Positions 43,959 through 52,365 of a DNA stretch of 64,000 nt are shown piece by piece. Origin of the DNA: Paludibacteraceae bacterium (lineage in GTDB: Bacteria; Bacteroidota; Bacteroidia; Bacteroidales; Paludibacteraceae); assembly GCA_017632345.1 (NCBI GenBank), contig JAGBRL010000059.1:80473-144472 (forward strand), written 5' to 3'. The notes below the pieces were generated by a model, which was given only the letters and a program-made list of their open reading frames with translations, was not told the DNA's origin and searched no databases. The first letter of the stretch is position 1. Each line of letters begins with the position of its first letter. The translations under genes and the position numbers were made by a program.

Positions 43959-44894
43959 ATGGCAGCCAGTTCCGATAAGATAAAAAGGTATAGAACTTAT
44001 TCAGATTATCTGAGCAGCATATTTCCGACACGTGTTCAGAAAATTTCGATAAATGCAGGTTTTACATGCCCGAACAGGGACGGACGGGTTGGTGTTGGCG
44101 GTTGCACGTATTGCAATAATCAGACATTCAACCCTGAGTATTGCAAGTCGGACAAATCTGTGAGTCAGCAGATTGAAGAGGGAATAAACTTTTTCCGCAA
44201 GAAATATGAAAATCAGCTGTATTTGGCTTATTTTCAGGCTTATACAAATACGTATGGCTCATTGTCGGAACTCAAGGCTAAATACGAAGAGGCGTTGTCG
44301 CATGAGGGTGTGGTCGGATTGGTTATCGGAACTAGGCCTGATTGTGTAGATGACGAACTGCTCGATTACCTCTCTTTTTTGGCAAGGAATTATTATATAA
44401 TGGTGGAGTTTGGCGTGGAATCTACAAATGATGAGACGCTAAAATTTATAAACAGAGGGCATGATTTTGAAGCGGTGAAGAGGGCCGTGCAGGCTGCGTC
44501 TGGCAGAGGTTTGCACACGTGCGCGCATCTGATTCTTGGCCTTCCGAAAGAAGATAGAGAGATGATTCTTTCGCATGCGGATAGAATATCGGAACTTCCG
44601 CTGGATGTTGTGAAACTGCATCAGTTGCAGCTTATCAAGGGTACTGTGATGGCAAGACAGTTTGAAGAGAATCCGGAGTGGTTCCATTTGTACGGGTTGG
44701 ATGAGTATATTGGTCTTCTCGTGGACTTTATTGAACGGTTGAATCCTAAGTTTGTCATAGAACGGTTTGTGTCTCAATCTCCTAAAAATTTGCTTATTGC
44801 TCCAGACTGGGGCGTGAAGAATTATGAGTTTACTTCAAAGTTGGAAAAGGAACTGGATAGGAGAGATGCTTTGCAAGGTAGATTTTTCAGGTAG
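43959..44894 (+). CDS. Radical SAM protein, YhcC/TIGR01212 family
   Basis: 311 residues from the ATG at 43959, seven bases after the OMP stop; the longer ORF from 43845 overlaps that gene in another frame and is not needed. The [4Fe-4S] site is CPNRDGRVGVGGCTYC (Cys-X11-Cys-X2-Cys), the hallmark of this subfamily. Later blocks GVVGLVIGTRPDCVDDE and HLILGLPKEDRE complete the SAM barrel. Related E. coli YhcC has no firmly established reaction, so the substrate is unknown; tRNA or cofactor modification is often suggested. Confidence 0.9.
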   Translation: MAASSDKIKRYRTYSDYLSSIFPTRVQKISINAGFTCPNRDGRVGVGGCTYCNNQTFNPEYCKSDKSVSQQIEEGINFFRKKYENQLYLAYFQAYTNTYGSLSELKAKYEEALSHEGVVGLVIGTRPDCVDDELLDYLSFLARNYYIMVEFGVESTNDETLKFINRGHDFEAVKRAVQAASGRGLHTCAHLILGLPKEDREMILSHADRISELPLDVVKLHQLQLIKGTVMARQFEENPEWFHLYGLDEYIGLLVDFIERLNPKFVIERFVSQSPKNLLIAPDWGVKNYEFTSKLEKELDRRDALQGRFFR

Positions 44895-44912
44895 TTTTTA
44901 AGTTTTCACATA

Positions 44913-46172
44913 ATGAAAAATTTCATATTGCTTATTTTGGGGTCTTTGCTGACCTCTGTGGCTTTGGCGCAAGAAAATGTGGCCGAGCCAGGTAAGATGC
45001 GTGTCGATTACTACGGCTTTGTGCGCGGCGATTTTTACTTTGATTCAAGGTCGTGCATAAATGGTGCGGACGGACTCTTTGGAATTGTGCCGAAAGATAA
45101 GGCGGCGATAGAAGGGGAGGATTTGAACGAAACGTCTTCGGCTCGCTTATTGAGTATAGCTACTCGCGTGGGGCTGAAACTTGGAGGTCCGGATGTCTTA
45201 GGCGCTAAATCGTCAGGTCGAATAGAGGCGGATTTTTGCGGCTTTAGCAATAGCGCCACAATGTTGAGAATCAGACTTGCGTATATGAAGCTTGACTGGC
45301 AGAAGTGGGGCTTGCTTGTAGGTCATAACTGGCACCCTATGTTTGGCAATGTGGCGCCAGAGGTTGCGGGGCTTTCTACAGGGTGTCCGTTCCAGCCGTT
45401 CAATTTCAGTCCTCAGGTCAGACTTGACTATAAGCTGAACAGGTCTAGCTTGTTCTTGTCTGCGGTCTATCAGCTGCAGTACAATTCTGTTGGGCCAGAT
45501 GCTGCGGACAATACAAAACTTTCGACATCGGCCCAGTTTTTAACTGACGGAATCTTGCCTGAACTGCATTTGGGCTGGGAGGGTAAGAGCGAGAATTTTT
45601 CATTTAATGCAGGTGTGAACTATCTGCGGCTGAAGCCAAGAACTGTCGGTTTTGTGGATGGTCAGAGGGTTAAGGTGTCTGAATGTGTGTCGTCTTTTTC
45701 TGCAACAGTGGCGGCGGCTTACAAGAAAGACAAATTAGACGTCAAGCTGAAGACTATTTACGGACAGAATTTTGCGCATCTGTTACTTTTTGGAGGATAC
45801 GGCGTGACAGAAAAAAATGAAGACGGAAGTTTTGAATATACAAATTTTAACAATTCAATCAGTTGGTTTAACATATCTTACGGGTTAAATCATAAGGTAG
45901 GATTGTTTTTAGGCTACGCAAAGAACTTGGGAACTTCAGACCCTTTGGCTGATTATGATAACATCTACGTGAGGTCAGGCTTGAAGAATTTAGATTATGT
46001 GTGGCGAGGTTCGCTTCAGTACTTTTATCTGAAGAAACATTGGGCTTTAGGGCTTGAATATGAGCTTACTACGGCAGGTTACGGCAAACTGGATTTAAAT
46101 GACGGCACCGTGTTTGGAACCGAAGGCGTTTCGAATAACAGAGTGACTGGCATGGTTCAGTATTTCTTTTAA
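44913..46172 (+). CDS. DcaP-like outer-membrane porin
   Basis: 419 residues, signal peptide MKNFILLILGSLLTSVALAQ. YYGFVRGDFYFDSRS opens the barrel as in DcaP-like trimeric porins; multiple amphipathic strands follow, and the chain ends in the aromatic-terminated strand GMVQYFF needed for outer-membrane insertion. Starts 18 bases after the radical SAM gene and ends the operon. Probably a passive channel for small solutes; which ones is unknown. Confidence 0.82.
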   Translation: MKNFILLILGSLLTSVALAQENVAEPGKMRVDYYGFVRGDFYFDSRSCINGADGLFGIVPKDKAAIEGEDLNETSSARLLSIATRVGLKLGGPDVLGAKSSGRIEADFCGFSNSATMLRIRLAYMKLDWQKWGLLVGHNWHPMFGNVAPEVAGLSTGCPFQPFNFSPQVRLDYKLNRSSLFLSAVYQLQYNSVGPDAADNTKLSTSAQFLTDGILPELHLGWEGKSENFSFNAGVNYLRLKPRTVGFVDGQRVKVSECVSSFSATVAAAYKKDKLDVKLKTIYGQNFAHLLLFGGYGVTEKNEDGSFEYTNFNNSISWFNISYGLNHKVGLFLGYAKNLGTSDPLADYDNIYVRSGLKNLDYVWRGSLQYFYLKKHWALGLEYELTTAGYGKLDLNDGTVFGTEGVSNNRVTGMVQYFF

Positions 46173-46187
46173 AGAGATAAATATAAG

Positions 46188-46232
46188 GCGGCTTTTACGT
46201 ATGTCTCGGTGACAGAGTAAAAGCCGCTTTTA
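46188..46232. terminator. Bidirectional terminator between convergent genes
   Basis: GCGGCTTTTAC (46189-46199) and GTAAAAGCCGC (46218-46228) form an 11-pair stem, with an inner TGTC/GACA helix capping the loop and TTTTA after it. Confidence 0.8.
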
Positions 46233-46253
46233 CTTTTGCACGATGATAAGATG

Positions 46254-46982
46254 TCAAACGTGTTCTATGTTTTCTTCGTCGATAATCTCTTTGCCAGAAA
46301 GTTTAAGAAAAACTTGAGCTGTTGCCACAACATCTTTCTCGCAATATTTCGCGATTCTTTCAACATCTTTCTCTTTATAAAAAACGTTTGCCACTTGGCT
46401 GCCGTCTATGTCGTCTTTAGGCGTTTTTATGTTGAATACAGCACAAAGCAGTTTCAGTGACGTGTAGTGCTTGTAGTCGCCAAACTTCCACAAATCCATA
46501 GTGTCAATAAATTTGCACTCCCAAGGCTTCTTTCCAGCCACGTTCAGAATGTCGGGCAGCAAGATGCCGTTTATCAGCATACGTCTTGCGATGTAAGGAA
46601 TGTCAAACTCTTTGGAATTGTGTCCGCATAAGTTGCACAATGGATTTTTCATGCAGAAATTATTAAGCAGATCGGCAAACTCTGTCAGAAGTTTATGTTC
46701 GTCGTTGCCGTAAAAAGATTTCACGCGAAAACAGTTCTTCCCAGCCTTTTGGTGTATAAATCCAACAGATATGCAGACTATTTTTCCAAATTCTGCAAAT
46801 ATGCCAGCTTCATGAAACATTTCGTCGGCATTGTCGTCAGTGCCGTAGCGTTCCGGAGCTCGTTTTCTGAGTTGGTCGCATTTGTCGGCCCACAATTCTG
46901 CAAGAGCAGGAGGCAACTCGTTTTGAGTCTCGGTCAACGGGACGGTTTCTATGTCTAAAAAGATAATGTTGTTCAAATTCAT
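46254..46982 (-). CDS. Predicted 3'-5' exonuclease, PolB-exonuclease-like (DEDD superfamily)
   Basis: 242 residues. Exo I: IIFLDIETVP (Asp, Glu); Exo II: CGHNSKEFDIPY; Exo III: YCEKDVVATAQVF, with the order and spacing of the DEDDy-like stand-alone exonucleases related to the PolB proofreading domain. It would degrade DNA or RNA 3' ends in repair or turnover in the cytosol. Its promoter is just downstream of the iorA terminator, so it is separately transcribed. Confidence 0.88.
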   Translation of the reverse strand: MNLNNIIFLDIETVPLTETQNELPPALAELWADKCDQLRKRAPERYGTDDNADEMFHEAGIFAEFGKIVCISVGFIHQKAGKNCFRVKSFYGNDEHKLLTEFADLLNNFCMKNPLCNLCGHNSKEFDIPYIARRMLINGILLPDILNVAGKKPWECKFIDTMDLWKFGDYKHYTSLKLLCAVFNIKTPKDDIDGSQVANVFYKEKDVERIAKYCEKDVVATAQVFLKLSGKEIIDEENIEHV

Positions 46983-47002
46983 AAAGGGCGGTTTTTAGTT
47001 TG

Positions 47003-47010
47003 CAAAAGTA
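47003..47010 (-). promoter_or_regulatory. -7 element of the exonuclease gene
   Basis: TACTTTTG on the minus strand (47010-47003), about 20 bases before the ATG at 46982; no convincing -33. Confidence 0.45.
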
Positions 47011-47029
47011 GAATTTACAAATATAAAGA

Positions 47030-47057
47030 GGGGCGAGACGAATTAACCGCCCGCCCC
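47030..47057 (-). terminator. Hairpin after iorA
   Basis: On the minus strand GGGGCG (47057-47052) pairs with CGCCCC (47035-47030), followed by TCTTT. It overlaps the promoter region of the exonuclease gene. Confidence 0.5.
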
Positions 47058-47066
47058 GCAATAAAT

Positions 47067-48659
47067 TTATTTAGCAGCTTTCTTTTTGCGAGCCAAAGTC
47101 TGAATACATTCACGTCGAGGGATGATTACAGAAAGACCTTTGTAGTCAATCTCTTCCTTGATGATCTGCTTCATCTCTTCGTAGTTCTTCTTTAGAGGAA
47201 CGAACACGCGCAAGTGAGCCGGGTCAACACCAAGACCGAGACAGATGCTTTCGATTTTGCCTGTTCCCTGAGAATCCTGTCCGCCAGTCATGGCAGTTGT
47301 TTCGTTGTCCGAAATCACAACCGTTATGTTAGAGTTTTCGTTGATTGCGTCGAGCAAACCTGTCATTCCAGAGTGAGTGAAAGTAGAGTCGCCAATAACC
47401 GCAACCGCAGGATACAAGCCAGCGTCAGACGCACCCTTAGCCATGGTGATGGACGCACCCATATCAACGCAAGAGTCAATAGCCTGATAAGGAGGCAGCG
47501 CTCCAAGAGTGTAGCAGCCTATGTCGCCGAAAACTTTGCTGTTTTCGTAACCGCGCAGCACTTCGTTAAGAGCTTCGTACATATCGCGGTGGCCGCAGCC
47601 CTGACACATCTGCGGCGGACGCATCTTCACGATTGAAGGGGTGCTGTAAACCTGTTCTTTAGACAATCCGAACGCCTTTGCGACAGAATCTGGGTCAAGT
47701 TCGCCGGTGCGTGGCAATGTTCCGTCAAGACGACCCTTGATAGTTTTGCTGTTGTCAAAATAACCTCTTAGGTTAGACTCAACAAAAGGGTAGCCGTCTT
47801 CGAGCACCAAAATAGCGTCGCACTCGTCAGCCAGCTTATTCATCATCTTGCGAGGCAACGGATACTGAGAGACCTTGACAACCGGATATTCGCAGCCCTG
47901 AGGGAAAGTTTCCATCAGATAGTTATAAGTGATGCCGCAAGCCACAATGCCCAGCTTTTTGTTGCTTCCGTCAATGTATTTGTTGAAAGGAGACTCCTCA
48001 GAAGCCTTCTCTATTGCGTTTTGAGCGTCAAGCAGCGTTTGGTAACGGCGACGTGCGATTGCAGGCAACAGAATGAACTGTTTAGGGTCAGAAGGATAGC
48101 TGTTACCGTTCTGTTCCTTAGTTGGCTTGCGTTCAACTCCGGAACGAGAGTGCGCCAAGCGAGTCACGACGCGGAAAAGCACCGGATACCCTAATTTTTC
48201 TGAAAGTTCAAAGCCTGTGTAAGCCATGTCGTAGGCCTCCTGCTGATTGCTTGGTTCAAGCATCGGAATCATTGCGAAGTTTCCGTAAAAGCGCGAGTCC
48301 TGCTCGTTTTGAGACGAGTGCATGGACGGGTCGTCCGCAGCAAGAACCATAAGTCCGCCATTGATACCTGTTATCGCAGAGTTCACGAACGCGTCCGCCG
48401 CAACGTTCATACCCACATGTTTCATGCAGACAAGCGAACGCTTTCCGGCGAACGACATGCCGAGAGCAGCTTCCATCGCAGTCTTTTCGTTGCTCGACCA
48501 GCGGCTGTGAATGTTTCGTTCTGCCGCTTGTTTTGAACCTTGTATATATTCTGTTATTTCTGTAGAAGGTGTGCCCGGATATGCGTAAACACCAGACAAT
48601 CCTCCGTCTATGGCACCTTGGGCAATAGCCTCGTCTGCCAACAATAATTCTTTTTGCAT
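47067..48659 (-). CDS. iorA: Indolepyruvate ferredoxin oxidoreductase alpha subunit, lacking ferredoxin domain
   Basis: 530 residues. Thiamine-pyrophosphate enzyme subunit that oxidatively decarboxylates aryl-pyruvates to aryl-acetyl-CoA. The pyrimidine domain opens YAYPGTPSTEITEY; the TPP domain has CQGCGHRDMY, GDIGCYTLG and GDSTFTHSGMTGL. The archaeal-type protein continues into a C-terminal 2x[4Fe-4S] ferredoxin domain; here the chain ends in IPRRECIQTLARKKKAAK with no CxxCxxC motif, so electrons must leave by another carrier or partner. No iorB (beta subunit) gene lies in the window. Own promoter and terminator. Confidence 0.9.
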   Translation of the reverse strand: MQKELLLADEAIAQGAIDGGLSGVYAYPGTPSTEITEYIQGSKQAAERNIHSRWSSNEKTAMEAALGMSFAGKRSLVCMKHVGMNVAADAFVNSAITGINGGLMVLAADDPSMHSSQNEQDSRFYGNFAMIPMLEPSNQQEAYDMAYTGFELSEKLGYPVLFRVVTRLAHSRSGVERKPTKEQNGNSYPSDPKQFILLPAIARRRYQTLLDAQNAIEKASEESPFNKYIDGSNKKLGIVACGITYNYLMETFPQGCEYPVVKVSQYPLPRKMMNKLADECDAILVLEDGYPFVESNLRGYFDNSKTIKGRLDGTLPRTGELDPDSVAKAFGLSKEQVYSTPSIVKMRPPQMCQGCGHRDMYEALNEVLRGYENSKVFGDIGCYTLGALPPYQAIDSCVDMGASITMAKGASDAGLYPAVAVIGDSTFTHSGMTGLLDAINENSNITVVISDNETTAMTGGQDSQGTGKIESICLGLGVDPAHLRVFVPLKKNYEEMKQIIKEEIDYKGLSVIIPRRECIQTLARKKKAAK

Positions 48660-48718
48660 TTTATAGTAACTTTATTATTGCGTTTTCTTAGTTGTGCGTA
48701 CCAGCGCACGAATATTCG

Positions 48719-48748
48719 CAAAGTTACAAAAAACGTTTGAATAATCAA
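48719..48748 (-). promoter_or_regulatory. Promoter of iorA
   Basis: Minus strand: TTG (48748-48746), 19-base spacer, TAACTTTG (48726-48719). Leader about 55 bases. Confidence 0.65.
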
Positions 48749-49001
48749 CGGAAAACGAGAATATTTAAGAGGATTATAATTTGGCGGAATTTTTATCACT
48801 TTGTTTACTATCCGGATGCTCTTATTCGACAATGAGTCTTCTTTCCTCTCTTTTTTGTGGTGTAATTTGCATAATGTGTTGTTTGTCAGAAGGTTTGTGG
48901 AGTAGTGGGTTTTGTTTGCGGAATTATAAGCAGGCTTGTGTAAGTTTCGTTTCGTGATTTCTATATCTCGAAATTTATATCAGATGCTTTTGAATCCGTT
49001 T

Positions 49002-49044
49002 ATATTTGCGAAGGAAGATGACTGCATCGCTCCTTCGCAAATAT
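49002..49044. terminator. Long inverted repeat downstream of the SMP-30 gene
   Basis: ATATTTGCGAAGGA (49002-49015) and TCCTTCGCAAATAT (49031-49044): perfect 14-pair stem, with GATG/CATC as an inner helix. It ends 37 bases past the stop. No T-run follows, as with the hairpin at 18560. Confidence 0.6.
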
Positions 49045-49081
49045 TAAGCAAGATAGGCAAAGTGAAATTTAATTTATCAAT

Positions 49082-50071
49082 TTACTTGCCTTGTTTCCAG
49101 TAGTTGCACTTCAAACCTTTTACGCCGGGCTTTACGACAAAGAGTTTTCCGGCTTGCGGATAGTTTGGAGCTTTGTCGTCGGGCATATACAAAGACGCTG
49201 TCGTGATATAAAGTTCGTCTAAGTTTTCGCCGCCAAAGGCAAGGGCGGTGACGTTAAGAGCCGGCACTTCAATGCGTTGCAGCAGCTCTCCTGTCTTTGG
49301 GTTCCAGCGGGTTACGCAAGCGGCGTCCCAATTTGCCACCCACAGCATGCCTTCTTCGTCTATCGTGTTGCCGTCAGGCGTGCCAAGCGTGTCTGGCAAG
49401 TGTATTATTTCCTGTCTGTTAGATATGGAGCCGTTCTTGTCAAAGTCGAAGGCGGTGATGTTGCGTGTTGGCGTGTCCTGATAGTACATCTTAGAGCCGT
49501 CTGGCGACCAAGCGACGCCATTGGATATTGTTACACGTTCTAAAACTTTCTCGCCGCTTCCGTCCGGATTCACAACGAAGAAATTTGCCTTTTCGGGAGT
49601 GCAGTCCTTGTCCATTGTGCCAATCCACAGACGGCCCATTTCATCGCATTTTCCGTCGTTGTAGCGGTTGCCGGCTTCGCGGCCTTCGGGGTCTGCAATG
49701 AACTTCAGTTTGCCGGAAGAGAGAGCCATTTCAAACACTCCGTCCTGAAGCCCCACAAGCACCGTGTCTTCCTTGTAAGGAATTACAGTCCCTATCATTC
49801 GGTCCAGCTTGATTTCTCTGTTTTTGCCGTCTTTAGGAGTGTAGATAAACAGAGAGCCTTGCGTGTCTATCCACAAAAGACGCTGATACTTGTAGTCCCA
49901 GATAGGACCTTCGCCAACTTGAGTGACAGAATCTACCGCCACTTGGCACACTAACTGTTTTTCAGAAACATTCATAACTTCATTTTTTTTACTTTTGTCC
50001 GACGCCGGCTGGCACGCAGATACGCAGGATGCCAAGGCCGCAGCCGTCAGGATTTGGAAACATTTATTCAT
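49082..50071 (-). CDS. SMP-30/gluconolactonase-family lipoprotein
   Basis: 329 residues. Lipoprotein signal ends CVSAC (Cys 20), followed by a charged stretch. Six-bladed propeller of the SMP-30/LRE family: metal-binding Glu in VGEGPIWD, then NDGKCDEMGRLWIGTMD, Asn in ISNGVAWSPDGSKMY and Asp in TPDGNTIDEEGMLWVANWD, matching the divalent-cation site of gluconolactonases. Likely hydrolyses a sugar lactone in the periplasm or at the membrane. Single gene with its own promoter. Confidence 0.9.
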   Translation of the reverse strand: MNKCFQILTAAALASCVSACQPASDKSKKNEVMNVSEKQLVCQVAVDSVTQVGEGPIWDYKYQRLLWIDTQGSLFIYTPKDGKNREIKLDRMIGTVIPYKEDTVLVGLQDGVFEMALSSGKLKFIADPEGREAGNRYNDGKCDEMGRLWIGTMDKDCTPEKANFFVVNPDGSGEKVLERVTISNGVAWSPDGSKMYYQDTPTRNITAFDFDKNGSISNRQEIIHLPDTLGTPDGNTIDEEGMLWVANWDAACVTRWNPKTGELLQRIEVPALNVTALAFGGENLDELYITTASLYMPDDKAPNYPQAGKLFVVKPGVKGLKCNYWKQGK

Positions 50072-50093
50072 AAATTTATTTTTTTTGATGATG

Positions 50094-50121
50094 CAAATAT
50101 ACTAAAAAACGTAATGCACAA
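50094..50121 (-). promoter_or_regulatory. Promoter of the SMP-30 gene
   Basis: Minus strand: TATATTTG (50101-50094) with TTG (50121-50119) 17 bases upstream. Confidence 0.5.
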
Positions 50122-50161
50122 CCTCTCTGCAAGTTTCATTTATTTCATAGATAGAGAATTA

Positions 50162-50193
50162 TTTGTTTATTTGACATATATATGATAAATTTG
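50162..50193 (+). promoter_or_regulatory. Promoter of the kinase-LRR gene
   Basis: TTTG (50162-50165), 20-base spacer, TAAATTTG (50186-50193). Predicted start about 50199; the 90-base leader is A+T-rich. Confidence 0.75.
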
Positions 50194-50289
50194 TACAAAC
50201 TGTAAATTATTAGCGCATATAATTTGACGCTCCAATCGGTGCATTGAATTGTAGGTTGTTAATTATAAATTGTAAACCGTTATAAATTT

Positions 50290-52221
50290 ATGAATTACCC
50301 TTTAGTAACAGAATATATAGAGTCGATAAGGTTTTCTACGGAAAATCTCGACAAGTGGAAGTCGCTGGAGCCTGTTCTGGACTCTTCCGGCAGCGTTGTG
50401 ATGAGCAACGGCGGCTTTGCTGTGGTCTTTAAGATGCGCGACAGAGATAGCGGACGGTTTTACGCTCTGAAGTGCTTCTTGCGCGACCAGCCGGGCAGGG
50501 CGGAGGACTACGCCATGATAGCCTCCGAGCTGGAGTATGCCTCCTCTCCGTTTCTTTTAAAGTTTGAATATCTTGACAGGGAGCTTTTTGTGGATGCCAA
50601 GGGTTGTGACGAGAATGAGTTTCCGGTGCTTCTGATGGACTGGGTTGACGGCGAGCCGCTGGACGTTTATGTGCGCCGTCACTATCGGGATTCGTATAAG
50701 ATGGATATGCTGGCGTACCAGTTCAGCCGGCTCTCTATGTGGCTTATGAGCCAGAACTTTGCGCATGGCGACCTAAAGCCGGACAACGTTATGGTGCGTG
50801 CGGACGGCTCTTTGGTGCTGATAGACTACGACGGAATGTTTGTTCCGCAGATGGAGGGCAGCAAGGCGAGGGAGATTGGCACGCCCCATTTCCGCCACCC
50901 GAACCGCACGGACAGCGAGTTTAACGAGCATATAGACGACTTCTCCATCATCTCTATTCTGCTCTCGCTCAAGCTGATTGCAGCAGACCCTGAGCTGATG
51001 GACAAGTACGGCGAGGCAGACCGTCTCCTGTTCAGCGAGGCAGACTACCGAAACATGAGCGGAAGCAAGCTGGTAGAGGAGGTTTTCCCTTCAAAAAACG
51101 AGGAGATTAATATGTTGGTAAGCCTCTTCTCCATAGCTGTGATTCAAGGCAATCTATCTAAAGTTTCTTTTCACCTTCTTAAACTAAAGCGTCCTGAAGA
51201 ACAAGAAGAGGAACTAAGTACAAAGGTGACAAAAGAAGACCGTGCTGAAGCGTGGGTAGATGAGTATGGTGCAAAATATAGCAAGGATAGGAAAAGGTTG
51301 CTGAAAGTGCCGAGGAATATTGAAGAATATGCTATTTTGCCAGGGACGAGGGTGGTGTGTGATTGGGCATTTTGTGATTGCGATTCTTTATCCAGCGTCG
51401 TAATCCCCGACAGCGTCACGTCTATAGGAAATTGGGCGTTTTACATGTGCATCTCATTGCGCAGCATTATGTTGCCTAAAAGTCTAAAAGAAATAGTTGG
51501 AAATCCTTTAGCAGGACTGAAAATAACAATTACGAACAAGTCTCCGTATTTCAATGTCTATGAGGGTAATTTGTATGATTCGGGACGAAAACGATTGATA
51601 GCTTTTTGTTCGGGTGTATCTGATTTTGTAATCCCCGACAGCGTCACGACGATTGGCGATAGTGCATTTTGTGATTGCAGCTCTTTATCTAGCGTCGTAA
51701 TCCCCGCCAGCGTCACAACGATTGGCGATGGTGCATTTTATGATTGCAGCTCTTTGTCCAGCGTCGTAATCCCCGCCAGCGTCACAACGATTGGCGATAG
51801 TGCATTTTGTGGTTGCAGCTCTTTATCTAGCGTCGTAATCCCCGCCAGCGTCACGGCGATTGGCGATAGTGCATTTTGTGGTTGCGGTTCTTTATCTAGC
51901 GTCGTAATCCCCGCCAGCGTCACGGCGATTGGCGATAGTGCATTTAGTGGTTGCCGTTCTTTATCTAGCGTCGTAATCCCCGACAGCGTCACGACGATTG
52001 GCGATAGTGCATTTAATGGTTGCAAATCTTTATCCAGCGTCGTAATCCCCGACAGCGTCACGACGATAGGCGATAGTGTATTTTGGGCTTGCTATTCGCT
52101 CAACTCAATCATCGTTTCAAGATCTGCATACGAAAGAGTTTGCGGAATGTTAGATGTGAGGTTGCGTTCAAAGGTCGTTATTAAAGAGGATTTGGATAGT
52201 GATGATGACTTGCCTTTCTGA
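50290..52221 (+). CDS. Protein-kinase-like domain fused to BspA-type leucine-rich repeats
   Basis: 643 residues, no signal peptide or membrane span, so cytosolic. Residues about 30-235 form a eukaryotic-like kinase: Gly-rich loop SNGGFAVVFK (39-48), Lys 61 in YALKCF, candidate Glu 80, catalytic loop HGDLKPDN (159-166), DYDG in place of DFG (179-182), GTPHFRHP and DD in HIDDFSI. Asp 161, Lys 163 and Asn 166 are kept, so activity is plausible. A helical, charged linker (about 235-345) leads to LRR_5 repeats of 23 residues up to about 605, then an acidic tail (DLDSDDDLPF). The last seven repeats are nearly identical at DNA level. Substrate and ligand unknown; single gene. Confidence 0.9.
   Translation: MNYPLVTEYIESIRFSTENLDKWKSLEPVLDSSGSVVMSNGGFAVVFKMRDRDSGRFYALKCFLRDQPGRAEDYAMIASELEYASSPFLLKFEYLDRELFVDAKGCDENEFPVLLMDWVDGEPLDVYVRRHYRDSYKMDMLAYQFSRLSMWLMSQNFAHGDLKPDNVMVRADGSLVLIDYDGMFVPQMEGSKAREIGTPHFRHPNRTDSEFNEHIDDFSIISILLSLKLIAADPELMDKYGEADRLLFSEADYRNMSGSKLVEEVFPSKNEEINMLVSLFSIAVIQGNLSKVSFHLLKLKRPEEQEEELSTKVTKEDRAEAWVDEYGAKYSKDRKRLLKVPRNIEEYAILPGTRVVCDWAFCDCDSLSSVVIPDSVTSIGNWAFYMCISLRSIMLPKSLKEIVGNPLAGLKITITNKSPYFNVYEGNLYDSGRKRLIAFCSGVSDFVIPDSVTTIGDSAFCDCSSLSSVVIPASVTTIGDGAFYDCSSLSSVVIPASVTTIGDSAFCGCSSLSSVVIPASVTAIGDSAFCGCGSLSSVVIPASVTAIGDSAFSGCRSLSSVVIPDSVTTIGDSAFNGCKSLSSVVIPDSVTTIGDSVFWACYSLNSIIVSRSAYERVCGMLDVRLRSKVVIKEDLDSDDDLPF
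51622..52104 (+). repeat. Seven tandem 69-bp repeats inside the kinase-LRR gene
   Basis: Units start at 51622, 51691, 51760, 51829, 51898, 51967 and 52036, each 69 bp (23 codons) beginning AGCGTCGTAATCCCC (first unit degenerate). Neighbouring units differ at only a few bases: units 51691 and 51760 differ at five of 69. A related isolated unit begins at 51394. The in-frame period means copy number can change without a frameshift. Confidence 0.92.
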
Positions 52222-52340
52222 TGTTTGTGTGGTTGGCGGCTCTGTTGTTATTGTGGAGGGATGGTTTGTCTCTCCATATTTTTTTTATGCGTGAGATTCA
52301 TTTTTTAGATATTTAGAAAAGTTGTTAAATCTGAATTTTG

Positions 52341-52348
52341 TACTTTTG
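52341..52348 (+). promoter_or_regulatory. -7 element of the thioesterase operon
   Basis: TACTTTTG at 52341-52348, with TTG at 52322-52324 (spacer 16). Predicted leader about 12 bases. Confidence 0.5.
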
Positions 52349-52365
52349 CGTAAAAATTTTTAATC

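Larger units (their letters stand above)
48660..49081. other. Intergenic region between iorA and the SMP-30 gene
   Basis: 422 bases without a gene. 48719-48748 holds the iorA promoter; 49002-49044 holds a 14-pair inverted repeat just past the SMP-30 stop. The middle (about 48760-48990) is G/T-rich on the plus strand with only a 41-codon ORF lacking support. Nothing else recognised. Confidence 0.6.

Noticed and set aside
44913..46172. Considering this barrel a phosphate porin like the one at 33853
   Set aside because: Different strand pattern (DcaP-like start) and no phosphate genes nearby.
48832..48957. 41-codon plus-strand ORF in the iorA/SMP-30 intergenic region
   Set aside because: No ribosome-binding or promoter signal, Cys/Ser/Leu-rich random-looking sequence, no other support.
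50132..50149. TTTCAT repeat upstream of the kinase-LRR gene as a second Pho box
   Set aside because: The two TTTCAT copies are nine bases apart, not eleven, and are not next to a matching promoter element.
51622..52104. Regular repeats that might suggest a CRISPR array
   Set aside because: The repeats are directly adjacent, 69 bp, in frame, and encode LRR units; there are no unique spacers.
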